Assembly (NCBI GenBank): GCA_015711875.1
Contig: JACVJG010000066.1
Coordinates: 1-9,882 of the forward strand
DNA from: Candidatus Solincola jinzensis
Lineage (GTDB): Bacteria > Actinomycetota > Geothermincolia > Geothermincolales > RBG-13-55-18
DNA: 9,882 nucleotides
Reading direction: 5' to 3'
Shown here: piece after piece, positions 1 to 5,523 of the stretch
Layout of the letters: each line of letters starts with the position of its first letter
Position numbering within the stretch: the first letter of the stretch is position 1
The notes under the pieces: generated by a model
Databases searched by the model: none
What the model saw: the letters and a program-made list of their open reading frames with translations, nothing else
Told to the model about the DNA's origin: nothing
Translations under genes and position numbers: made by a program

Positions 1-632
1 AATCGCTGGGGCAGGTGAACCTCATGGCGGTCGAGGAACACCGCTCCCTGCAGGAACGCTATGATTTCCTGCAGGAACAAGTGGAGGACCTGCGGGAGAG
101 CAAAGCCTCGCTTCAGAAGGTGGTGCGGGCCATCGACCGCGAGATAATGCGCATCTTCCGGGAGACCTTTGACGAGGTAAACCGCCACTTTCAGGAGTTG
201 TTCGAGAAGCTTTTCCCCCAGGGCAGGGCCGAGCTCACTCTTACCGACCCCACGGATCTTCTCAACACCGGGGTGGACATCGAGGCGCAGCCGCGGGGAA
301 AGCGCCTGAAAAAGCTCTCCCTGCTTTCCGGCGGCGAGACCGCTCTTATCTCCCTGGCCTTCCTCTTCGCCCTCTTCAAGACGCGGCCCAGCCCGTTTTA
401 TTTCCTTGACGAGGTGGAAGCGGCCCTGGACGATGTCAACCTGCATCGTTTCCTGGATATGCTCAAGGGCTTCAAGGGCGATTCGCAACTCATCGTGATC
501 ACCCACCAGAAGCGCACCATGGAGATAGCGGACATACTCTACGGCGTCTCCATGCAGGCGACGGGCGTGTCCCGCGTGGTAAGCCAGCGGCTTGACGATG
601 TCGAGAGCTTGGCCCGCACGGGCACCGCTTGA
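1..632 (+). CDS. smc: Chromosome partition protein SMC, C-terminal part (5' truncated by window)
   Basis: SMC is the ABC-type ATPase core of the SMC-ScpAB condensin that compacts and segregates the chromosome. Only about the last 210 codons are here; the frame is open from the window edge (codons in phase with base 3), so the gene starts upstream. The segment begins at the family's L-G-x-V-N-L-M stretch, continues through the end of the coiled coil, and then holds the C-terminal head half. The ABC signature LSGGE lies at 324-338, Walker B plus D-loop (LDEVEAALDD) at 405-434, and the H-switch histidine is in the VITHQKRTMEIAD segment near 495-533. The tail after the head is short and the stop is TGA at 630-632. 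ftsY follows 567 nt downstream in the same direction, as in many Gram-positives. The GTG at 15 is an internal codon, not a start. Identification is very secure; only the N-terminal part is missing. Confidence 0.97.
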   Translation, partial: SLGQVNLMAVEEHRSLQERYDFLQEQVEDLRESKASLQKVVRAIDREIMRIFRETFDEVNRHFQELFEKLFPQGRAELTLTDPTDLLNTGVDIEAQPRGKRLKKLSLLSGGETALISLAFLFALFKTRPSPFYFLDEVEAALDDVNLHRFLDMLKGFKGDSQLIVITHQKRTMEIADILYGVSMQATGVSRVVSQRLDDVESLARTGTA

Positions 633-717
633 GCGTCAAGGCAAAAGAGAAAAGTACTTGAGGCTTCCGCGCGGGCGCAAATGCCATTATTTGGTAAAGA
701 CATACAAGCAGCGGCCG

Positions 718-743
718 TGCGGGCGGATTCGCAGTCGTTTTTT
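718..743 (+). terminator. Possible weak terminator after smc
   Basis: A 4-bp stem (TGCG 718-721 with CGCA 730-733) is followed after 4 nt by six T residues (738-743). The stem is short and does not abut the T run, so this is a weak intrinsic-terminator candidate. It lies about 100 nt past the smc stop, where transcription could plausibly end. Confidence 0.2.
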
Positions 744-755
744 AACAGACCTTCC

Positions 756-810
756 TGCCCACGCGGGCATGCCCCTCACCCTTCTCTCACGCGCTGTCTC
801 TATAGAAGGG
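756..810. repeat. Pair of hairpin-forming inverted repeats
   Basis: TGCCC (756-760) pairs with GGGCA (765-769) across a 4-nt loop. CCCTTCT (779-785) pairs perfectly with AGAAGGG (804-810) across an 18-nt loop. The GGGC of the first hairpin also forms a 10-bp DNA palindrome, GGGCATGCCC, at 765-774. No function can be assigned; they could be structured mRNA, a processing site or chance. Confidence 0.35.
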
Positions 811-893
811 CGCGAAGCAGGAGGGTCAAGGACCGCCTATGCCCTGAATGGCCGATGATCTTTAAGGGCAAAACCGCATCATGGGCTGGATAG

Positions 894-906
894 GAGATGT
901 CATCTC
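894..906. promoter_or_regulatory. 13-bp perfect palindrome, possible operator
   Basis: GAGATG-T-CATCTC is a perfect 6-1-6 inverted repeat, the architecture of a binding site for a dimeric regulator. It can also form an RNA hairpin, extended by GCT (885-887) with AGC (907-909) if six bases bulge on the 5' side. It lies about 290 nt before ftsY with no clear promoter beside it, so its role is a guess. Confidence 0.3.
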
Positions 907-1149
907 AGCGGGAAAGCGCAGGAGCCGGGATGCGATGATGATGGCGAGGAATGATCTGGCGAAGTCGATATGCACAGGCGACGTGGACATGCCGGAGCAG
1001 CCGCGTCCGGGGAGGATCTCAGCCTGGAGGCTGCGATGCCCAGGATATCAGGGGCATGAGAAGGGGAAAACGGAGCGCGAGGACAGGGGAATCACACAGG
1101 GTAAGCCAAAGTGTGTGAATTGGGGATATGAGCGATGCCGGCTTGCGGG

Positions 1150-1158
1150 TAATATTTA
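1150..1158 (+). promoter_or_regulatory. Possible -10 region for ftsY
   Basis: TAATATTTA is a conspicuous A/T-rich patch in GC-rich sequence and contains the -10-like hexamer TAATAT (1150-1155). It lies 40-50 nt before the ftsY ATG. No acceptable -35 box is seen 16-18 nt upstream, so this is a partial promoter match only. Confidence 0.25.
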
Positions 1159-1198
1159 GAGGCGAGGAGACACTGGATCGAGTAGCGGGAAGGCGGGA

Positions 1199-2533
1199 AT
1201 GAACGAGGATAAAGAGCTTAGGAAGCGTGAGAAAGAGGAGAAGAAGCGGCGCGCCAGGGAGGAGAAAGAGCGCCTGAAGGCGGAGAGAAAGGCCGAGAAG
1301 GAGAGCAGGAAGCGCGAAAAACAGCAGGCCTTGAGAGAGCTTCGAGAGCTTCCCGAGATCGCGGAAGGGGAGGGAGAAGCCATCGTCTGCGCGGCCTTCG
1401 CGGAGGAGGAGGGACTCCGGGAAGAGGCGATGGCGTCCGGCGGCAAGATCCAAAGCGACCTGGCGACCACCCGGGAGGCGCCAATGCCGGAGGGGCTCGA
1501 GGAAGGCGGCGCCGGAGTCGTTGCGGCGGAGCCCTTGCCCTCTACGGCGGCGGCGTTTAAGGAAGAGGGCGCCACGAGGGCGCCGGAACGGGAGAAAGAT
1601 GAGGAGGAAGCGGGCGAGCGGGAGGGTTGGCTTGACAGGCTGCGAAAGGGGCTCAGCAAATCCCGCGTGAATTTCATGGCTCCCCTCTCAAAAGCGCTGG
1701 CGACACGTCGCTTTGACGACGCCTTCTGGGAGGAGGTCGAGGACATCCTGGTGGGGGCCGACGTGGGCGTGGAGATGACCATGATAATGGTGGACAGGGT
1801 TAAGGAGCGCATGGCGCGGGAGAAGGTGAAGGACGAAGAATCCTTCCTGAAACTCTTCCGCGAGGTGCTGGCGGATTCACTGGATGTGGGGGAGGCCGGG
1901 TTGCGCTTTTCCGAATCCGGCCCCAGCGTGATCATGGTGGTGGGCGTCAACGGCACCGGCAAGACGACCACCATCGCCAAACTCGCGCATCTCCTGCGCG
2001 GGGAGGGGAAGCGCGTCATGCTCGCGGCGGGAGACACCTTCCGGGCCGCCGGCATAGAGCAGCTGGAGGTATGGGGCGAGCGGGTCGGAGTGCATACGGT
2101 GAAGCACCGCCAGGGGGCGGACGCGGCCGCGGTGGTCCACGACGCGGTGGAGTCGGCGCACGCCAGGGGGGTGGAGGTGGTAATAGCCGATACCGCAGGT
2201 CGTCTGCATACCAAGGTAAACCTCATGGAAGAGCTGAGAAAGATAAAGCGCGTGGCGGAGAGAAAAGCGGAGGTCACCGAGACCCTGCTGGTGATCGACG
2301 CCACCACGGGACAGAACGGGCTCATACAGGCACGCCAGTTCAGCGAGGCGGTGGACGTGACCGGAGTGGTGCTCACAAAGCTTGACGGCACCGCCAAGGG
2401 CGGCATCGTGGTGGCCATCGTTCACGAGCTCGGCATCCCCATCAAGTTCGTCGGCGTGGGAGAGGGCCTGGATGACCTGCATGCATTCGACCCCAGGGAG
2501 TTCGCCCAGGCCCTGATTTCCCCCGCCTCCTAG
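1199..2533 (+). CDS. ftsY: Signal recognition particle receptor FtsY (SRP GTPase)
   Basis: FtsY is the SRP receptor: its NG domain binds the Ffh NG domain at the membrane, and reciprocal GTP hydrolysis hands the ribosome to SecYEG. The 444-aa product has a charged A region (1 to about 143), then the N domain four-helix bundle (about 144-240) and the G domain. Motifs seen: P-loop GVNGTGKTTT (249-258), DTFRAAGIEQL (279-289), DTAGR (331-335), TKLDG (393-397) and GVGEGLDDL (419-427). DTFRAA and TKLDGTAKGG are FtsY-type; Ffh has DVYRPAA. Residues 1-50 are almost all Lys, Arg and Glu and predict one long charged helix, while 51-142 are acidic and Ala/Gly-rich. No transmembrane segment is present. 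ATG 1199 is preceded by a weak AAGG (1190-1193). A 12-bp sequence covering the stop codon is repeated just downstream. Confidence 0.98.
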   Translation: MNEDKELRKREKEEKKRRAREEKERLKAERKAEKESRKREKQQALRELRELPEIAEGEGEAIVCAAFAEEEGLREEAMASGGKIQSDLATTREAPMPEGLEEGGAGVVAAEPLPSTAAAFKEEGATRAPEREKDEEEAGEREGWLDRLRKGLSKSRVNFMAPLSKALATRRFDDAFWEEVEDILVGADVGVEMTMIMVDRVKERMAREKVKDEESFLKLFREVLADSLDVGEAGLRFSESGPSVIMVVGVNGTGKTTTIAKLAHLLRGEGKRVMLAAGDTFRAAGIEQLEVWGERVGVHTVKHRQGADAAAVVHDAVESAHARGVEVVIADTAGRLHTKVNLMEELRKIKRVAERKAEVTETLLVIDATTGQNGLIQARQFSEAVDVTGVVLTKLDGTAKGGIVVAIVHELGIPIKFVGVGEGLDDLHAFDPREFAQALISPAS

Positions 2534-2558
2534 GCTATGAGAGCCACCGCCTCCTAGG
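2523..2558. repeat. 12-bp direct repeat spanning the ftsY stop codon
   Basis: CCGCCTCCTAGG occurs at 2523-2534, covering the last codons and TAG stop of ftsY, and again at 2547-2558, a period of 24 nt. Between the copies GGCT (2533-2536) can pair with AGCC (2542-2545). It looks like a local duplication of the gene end. Confidence 0.6.
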
Positions 2559-2594
2559 GCACAACGAGAGAACTACTGGTGATAGGGTGATAGG

Positions 2595-2623
2595 GGCTTG
2601 TGTACGGGGAAAAGCCTTTCTTG
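2595..2623 (+). terminator. Possible weak terminator after ftsY
   Basis: GGCTT (2595-2599) pairs with AAGCC (2612-2616) across a 12-nt loop. TTTCTT follows at 2617-2622, and two G-U pairs could extend the stem base. The stem is short and the U-tract interrupted, so the call rests mainly on its place about 60 nt after ftsY. Confidence 0.27.
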
Positions 2624-2946
2624 AGTCATTATGGCCCAAGCAAGCATAAGCAGGCAGGCAATTATAATATATACGCAAGGCGCTTTCGACACAGCCGCTT
2701 TGAAGATGGCTGAGTGGGGCTTCCCAAGGCATATGGGGGATTGCGGATTGCGTGTATTTAGTGCAGGACATCGATGACGAATTGCCATATCGGGGCAAGC
2801 TGGAGAGCGAGGGCGACGATCCGGACCATAAGGTTTTCTGGCGCGAGCGAGACTAGCCCGTTTCGCTGACGGCATTACACGGGGAGCCTCTTTGCTCTTG
2901 AAGCGCTACCTGCTCCCGATCACGGAGAGTATTTAGCGACCACCAC

Positions 2947-2973
2947 GCCAGGGCGCGGCGCCCGGGAAATGGC
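2947..2973. repeat. GC-rich hairpin upstream of the kinase promoter
   Basis: GGGCG (2951-2955) and CGCCC (2959-2963) form a 5-bp stem with a 3-nt loop. The flanking GCCA (2947-2950) and TGGC (2970-2973) can add four pairs, leaving GGGAAA (2964-2969) bulged. No T run follows. It ends 13 nt before the proposed -35 box, so it could be an upstream regulatory structure or a factor-dependent end point. Confidence 0.35.
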
Positions 2974-2985
2974 CCTTGAGGGTGA

Positions 2986-3013
2986 TTTGATTTCATCTGA
3001 GTGTCGATATAAT
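2986..3013 (+). promoter_or_regulatory. Likely promoter of the histidine kinase gene
   Basis: A perfect TATAAT -10 hexamer lies at 3008-3013 in an A/T-rich island. The -35 is TTTGAT (2986-2991, 16-nt spacer) or TTGATT (2987-2992, 15-nt spacer). Transcription would start near 3020 and give a leader of about 145 nt before the TTG start. The perfect -10 in GC-rich DNA is the main support. Confidence 0.5.
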
Positions 3014-3045
3014 ATATTAATCTTGCGATGCCGATGACCTCAGGG

Positions 3046-3108
3046 GGCGAGTCCGGGAAGCGAGGGCAAAGAGGCGATATTATCCCAAGGCAAAACCGCG
3101 ATCTCGCC
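3046..3108 (+). promoter_or_regulatory. Possible structured leader of the kinase mRNA
   Basis: Downstream of the likely promoter, CTCGCC (3103-3108) can pair with GGCGAG (3046-3051, 6 bp), while its last five bases, TCGCC (3104-3108), can instead pair with GGCGA (3073-3077, 5 bp). These pairings exclude each other. The intervening GGCAAAACCGC (3089-3099) occurs exactly once more in the window, in the smc-ftsY spacer (867-877). The shape resembles a regulatory leader but matches no RNA family I can name. Confidence 0.25.
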
Positions 3109-3164
3109 GATGCCAGCCCCGTGCGCGCGGCCACCACGCTCCCGGCAGAGGAAGGTTCGACAGG

Positions 3165-5192
3165 TTGAGGGACGAAGGGCGAAAAAGGAAAGAAAGAAGA
3201 GGTCTCCTGAGGCGCGGAGACGTAGATTTCGCCCATGCCGCCGATGGCGCGACCTCAAAGATGGAGGGCACGGGGAAGAACGGCCACGGAAGCGGGTTCC
3301 TCAGCCTGGTCATGAAAAGCCTCAACGACGTGGTCTTCGTCCTGGACAGGAACGGCGTCTTCACCTATATCAGCCCGGCCATCGAGTCCATCTCCCAATA
3401 CCGCGCGGAGGAGGTATTGGGAAGACCCTTCGCCGATTTCATCCATCCCGACGACCTCCCCGGCCTCGTCTCCAGCTTTGAAAGCACTCTGAAAGGAAAA
3501 CTGGAGCCCTACGAGTTCAGGGTGATCGACAAGACCGGCGAGGAGCGCTATGTCCGGACGAGCAGCAGGCCCATCATGGAAGGCGGGGAGTTGAGCGGCC
3601 TGGCGGGCGTGATGACCGACGTGACCGCGACCCGCTCCGCCGAGGACGAAGCGCGCATGCTCAAGACCATATGCGAGAACGCCAACTTCGGCATCGCGGT
3701 AGCGGACCTGGAGGGAAAGCTGATCTTCGTCAACCGCTATTTCGCCCTCTCCCATGGCTACCATCCCGAGGAGATACTGGGCGAGAACCTCTCCATATTC
3801 CATAACCGCGAACAGATGGCGGAGGTCGACGAGATAAACCGCCGCCTGCGCGAGGAAGGCAGGTATGACGCGCTGGAGGTCTGGCATGCCCGCCGGGACG
3901 GCACGGTGTTCCCCATGCTCATGAACGGCATAGTGATCAGGGATATGAACGGGGAGCCGCGCTATATGGCGGCCACCGGCGTCGACATAACCCAGAGGAA
4001 GCGGTGGGAGGCGGCTCTTCTGGAGTCCGAGGAACGCTACCGCGACCTTTTCGATAACGCCGGCGACCTCATCCAGAGCGTGGATACCGAGGGACGTTTC
4101 CTGTACGTGAACCGCGCCTGGCTGGAGACCCTGGGTTACGAGAGGGATGAGCTCGAGGGGTTGAACCTCTTCGACATCATACACCCCCGTTACCGCCCGC
4201 ACTGCCGCGAGCTGTTCCGACGCGTGCTGGATGGCCAGGAAGTGGAGGTCGCGGAGGTGGTGTTCCGTGCCAAGGACGGCAGGGAGGTCATACTGGAGGG
4301 GAAGAGCAGCTGTCGTTTCGAGCATGGCCGCCCCGTGAGCACACGCGGCATATTCAGGGACATAACCGCCAGGCGCCTGGCCGAGGAGGAGCTGAAAAGG
4401 TATCAAGAGCGCCTGGAGGAGCTGGTGGAGGCGCGCACCCTGGAACTAATGGCCGCCAACGAGAGGTTGCGCGAGGAGGCCGCGGAACGCGAAAGGGTGC
4501 AGGAGGAGCTGTGGAGAAAGAACGAAGAACTCGAGGCCTTCGCCCACAACGTCTCCCACGACCTGCGCGGTTCGCTTTCGCTGATCAGCGGGTTCTCGGA
4601 AGCGGCGATGCAGGCGGCGCGCGGTGGCGACGTTTCGCAGGTGGAGGAGTGCATGGCGTGTGTAAAGGAAGCGGTTGAGCGCATGGACTCCTTCATATAT
4701 GCCCTGCTCGACTATGCGCGGGCGGGCCGGATAGCGAGCCATGAGGCGATGGCGGAACCGGATGCGGTGCTACGAGAGGTTCTACTGGAGAGGGATTGCG
4801 AGATCCGGGAAGCGTGCGCAGAGGTGAAGGTAACAGGCCCTTTTCCCACCGTGAAAGCCGATCCGGTGAGGCTCTATCAGGTTTTGAACAACCTTGTGGA
4901 GAACGCCTTGAAATACCGTTGTCGCGAAGGCACGCCGGAGCTCAGGGTGGACTGCCACACACGCGGCGAGGTCGCGGTTTTCCGCGTCAGCGACAACGGC
5001 ATAGGGATCCCTCAGGAGGAACAGGAAAACATCTTCAATCCCTTCAGCCGTTGCTGTGGCCCCGAGTACCAGGGCTTGGGCATCGGACTCGCCACCGTCA
5101 AGCGCGCGGTGGAGGGATGGGGCGGTGAGGTATGGGTGGAATCGAGCCCCGGCGAAGGAAGCTCCTTCTACTTCAGCGTTCCGCTGGCGTGA
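3165..5192 (+). CDS. Soluble PAS-PAS-PAS sensor histidine kinase, orphan
   Basis: A predicted sensor kinase that autophosphorylates on His and passes phosphate to an unidentified response regulator. From TTG 3165 it has 675 residues: PAS1 (about 47-155), PAS2 (about 164-278), PAS3 (about 287-403), a charged coiled coil (about 404-458), a HisKA dimerisation domain with H-box SHDLR (phosphoacceptor H465) and an HATPase domain with N-box NLVENALKY (N580), G1 DNGIGIP (610-616) and G2 GLGIGL (637-642). There is no signal peptide or membrane segment, so it should sense a cytoplasmic cue. The Pro usual a few residues after the H-box His is Ser here (S470). Cysteines cluster in the catalytic half, including a CxxC (C496, C499) and C630-C631 in the ATP lid. 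TTG 3165 has a good ribosome-binding site (AGAGGAAGG, 3147-3155); ATG 3261 is a possible later start because codons 1-32 are basic and of unusual codon use. No regulator gene is adjacent. Confidence 0.93.
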   Translation: MRDEGRKRKERRGLLRRGDVDFAHAADGATSKMEGTGKNGHGSGFLSLVMKSLNDVVFVLDRNGVFTYISPAIESISQYRAEEVLGRPFADFIHPDDLPGLVSSFESTLKGKLEPYEFRVIDKTGEERYVRTSSRPIMEGGELSGLAGVMTDVTATRSAEDEARMLKTICENANFGIAVADLEGKLIFVNRYFALSHGYHPEEILGENLSIFHNREQMAEVDEINRRLREEGRYDALEVWHARRDGTVFPMLMNGIVIRDMNGEPRYMAATGVDITQRKRWEAALLESEERYRDLFDNAGDLIQSVDTEGRFLYVNRAWLETLGYERDELEGLNLFDIIHPRYRPHCRELFRRVLDGQEVEVAEVVFRAKDGREVILEGKSSCRFEHGRPVSTRGIFRDITARRLAEEELKRYQERLEELVEARTLELMAANERLREEAAERERVQEELWRKNEELEAFAHNVSHDLRGSLSLISGFSEAAMQAARGGDVSQVEECMACVKEAVERMDSFIYALLDYARAGRIASHEAMAEPDAVLREVLLERDCEIREACAEVKVTGPFPTVKADPVRLYQVLNNLVENALKYRCREGTPELRVDCHTRGEVAVFRVSDNGIGIPQEEQENIFNPFSRCCGPEYQGLGIGLATVKRAVEGWGGEVWVESSPGEGSSFYFSVPLA

Positions 5193-5377
5193 TCTCGATG
5201 GTCACGTAGGAAACAATCGCGTTGCATCGCGCGCTATTCGTTTCAAGAAGGGTCAAGAGGTCGCCTTGTCTTCCCGACATACCGAGCGGATTTGAAATAT
5301 GGAAATGGGCGCGCCTCGCTCGTTTCGGATGCGGGCGGCATGGCGGCAAGCCGGGTCTCCGGAGCTATGGGGATGGG

Positions 5378-5400
5378 AGAGAGGATTTCCGCTCTCTTTT
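5378..5400 (+). terminator. Candidate intrinsic terminator of the kinase gene
   Basis: AGAGAG (5378-5383) pairs perfectly with CTCTCT (5392-5397) across an 8-nt loop, and the 3' arm runs directly into TTTT (5397-5400). The stem is only moderately stable and the T run short, so efficiency may be low. Its last two T residues are also the first two bases of the downstream TTGACA box. Confidence 0.45.
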
Positions 5401-5427
5401 GACATAACCAGGTCTTTCCGATAACTT
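5399..5427 (+). promoter_or_regulatory. Promoter of the ffh-rpsP-khpA-rimM-trmD operon
   Basis: A consensus -35 TTGACA (5399-5404) is followed by a 17-nt spacer and TAACTT (5422-5427), which fits the TAnnnT -10 pattern of GC-rich Gram-positives. GATAAC (5420-5425) is an alternative -10 with a 15-nt spacer. The start would be near 5434, about 90 nt before the ffh ATG. The -10 matches classical TATAAT at only three positions. Confidence 0.6.
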
Positions 5428-5433
5428 AATTTA

Positions 5434-5523
5434 TTTAGTGATGGAAGAAGGGCGCTTGCGGCGCCACGAAGCCAATGCGGCTAGGCGCTCAAGGCGAGCG
5501 CGGGATAGAGGAAACGCCAGCGC
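5434..5523 (+). promoter_or_regulatory. Structured 5' leader of ffh with alternative pairings
   Basis: Three consecutive hairpins, each with a 5-nt loop, occupy the leader. H1 is GGCGC 5451-5455 with GCGCC 5461-5465. H2 is AGCC 5470-5473 with GGCT 5479-5482. H3 is GCGCTC 5485-5490 with GAGCGC 5496-5501. Alternatively, GCGCC (5461-5465) can pair with GGCGC (5484-5488), enclosing H2 and destroying both H1 and H3. H3 ends 5 nt before the likely ribosome-binding site AGAGGA (5507-5512). This is a switch-like layout, but no known RNA family was recognised and function is inferred only from shape and place. Confidence 0.42.

Larger units (their letters stand above)
633..1198. other. Gene-free smc-ftsY spacer, rich in inverted repeats
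   Basis: These 566 nt carry no frame that looks like a real protein on either strand; the longest ones have irregular composition and no recognisable motif. The spacer holds a T6 run (738-743), two hairpins (756-769 and 779-810), a 13-bp palindrome (894-906), a hairpin at 1092-1118 and an A/T-rich patch just before ftsY (1150-1158). No tRNA, riboswitch or insertion-sequence signature was recognised. It could be a long 5' leader of ftsY, a decayed gene, or both. Confidence 0.6.
2534..3164. other. Gene-free ftsY-kinase spacer
   Basis: This 631-nt stretch has no convincing gene on either strand. It contains the second copy of the ftsY-end repeat, a perfect tandem octamer GTGATAGG x2 (2579-2594), a weak terminator candidate (2595-2623), a TATAAT hexamer without a partner -35 (2663-2668), a tandem heptamer GATTGCG x2 (2739-2752), a GC-rich hairpin (2947-2973), and then the likely kinase promoter and leader (2986-3164). 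No RNA family, tRNA or mobile-element end was recognised. Confidence 0.6.
5193..5523. other. Kinase-ffh spacer with terminator, promoter and leader signals
   Basis: These 331 nt contain no gene. The first 185 nt (5193-5377) show nothing I can identify. The rest packs a hairpin-plus-T terminator candidate (5378-5400), a promoter sharing bases with it (5399-5427) and a hairpin-rich ffh leader (about 5434-5523). Confidence 0.65.

Noticed and set aside
881..1159. Possible small protein of 92 codons in the smc-ftsY spacer
   Set aside because: It has no ribosome-binding site that stands out, mixed charged composition without pattern, and no recognisable motif; inverted repeats run through it.
1156..2418. 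Long open frame of 420 codons on the minus strand opposite ftsY
   Set aside because: It is a low-complexity Ser/Arg/Ala-rich shadow of the GC-rich FtsY frame with no motif, whereas the plus strand encodes a complete SRP GTPase.
2663..2668. TATAAT in the middle of the ftsY-kinase spacer as a promoter
   Set aside because: No -35-like hexamer lies at 15-19 nt, the closest TTGA being about 36 nt away, and no gene starts within 480 nt downstream.
3061..3120. Cyclic di-GMP-I riboswitch, suggested by GGCAAAACC resembling the family's GGCAAACC
   Set aside because: The second conserved block (GACGCAAAGCC) and the tetraloop-receptor stems are absent, and the motif has an extra A.
3255..4406. Open frame of 383 codons on the minus strand opposite the kinase PAS domains
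   Set aside because: The composition is dictated by the third-position GC of the plus-strand gene, and no domain is recognisable.
633..5523. SRP RNA (ffs) gene, sought because ftsY and ffh are both here
   Set aside because: No spacer contains the conserved GGAA-capped hairpin with its flanking asymmetric loops on either strand, as far as I can read by eye.
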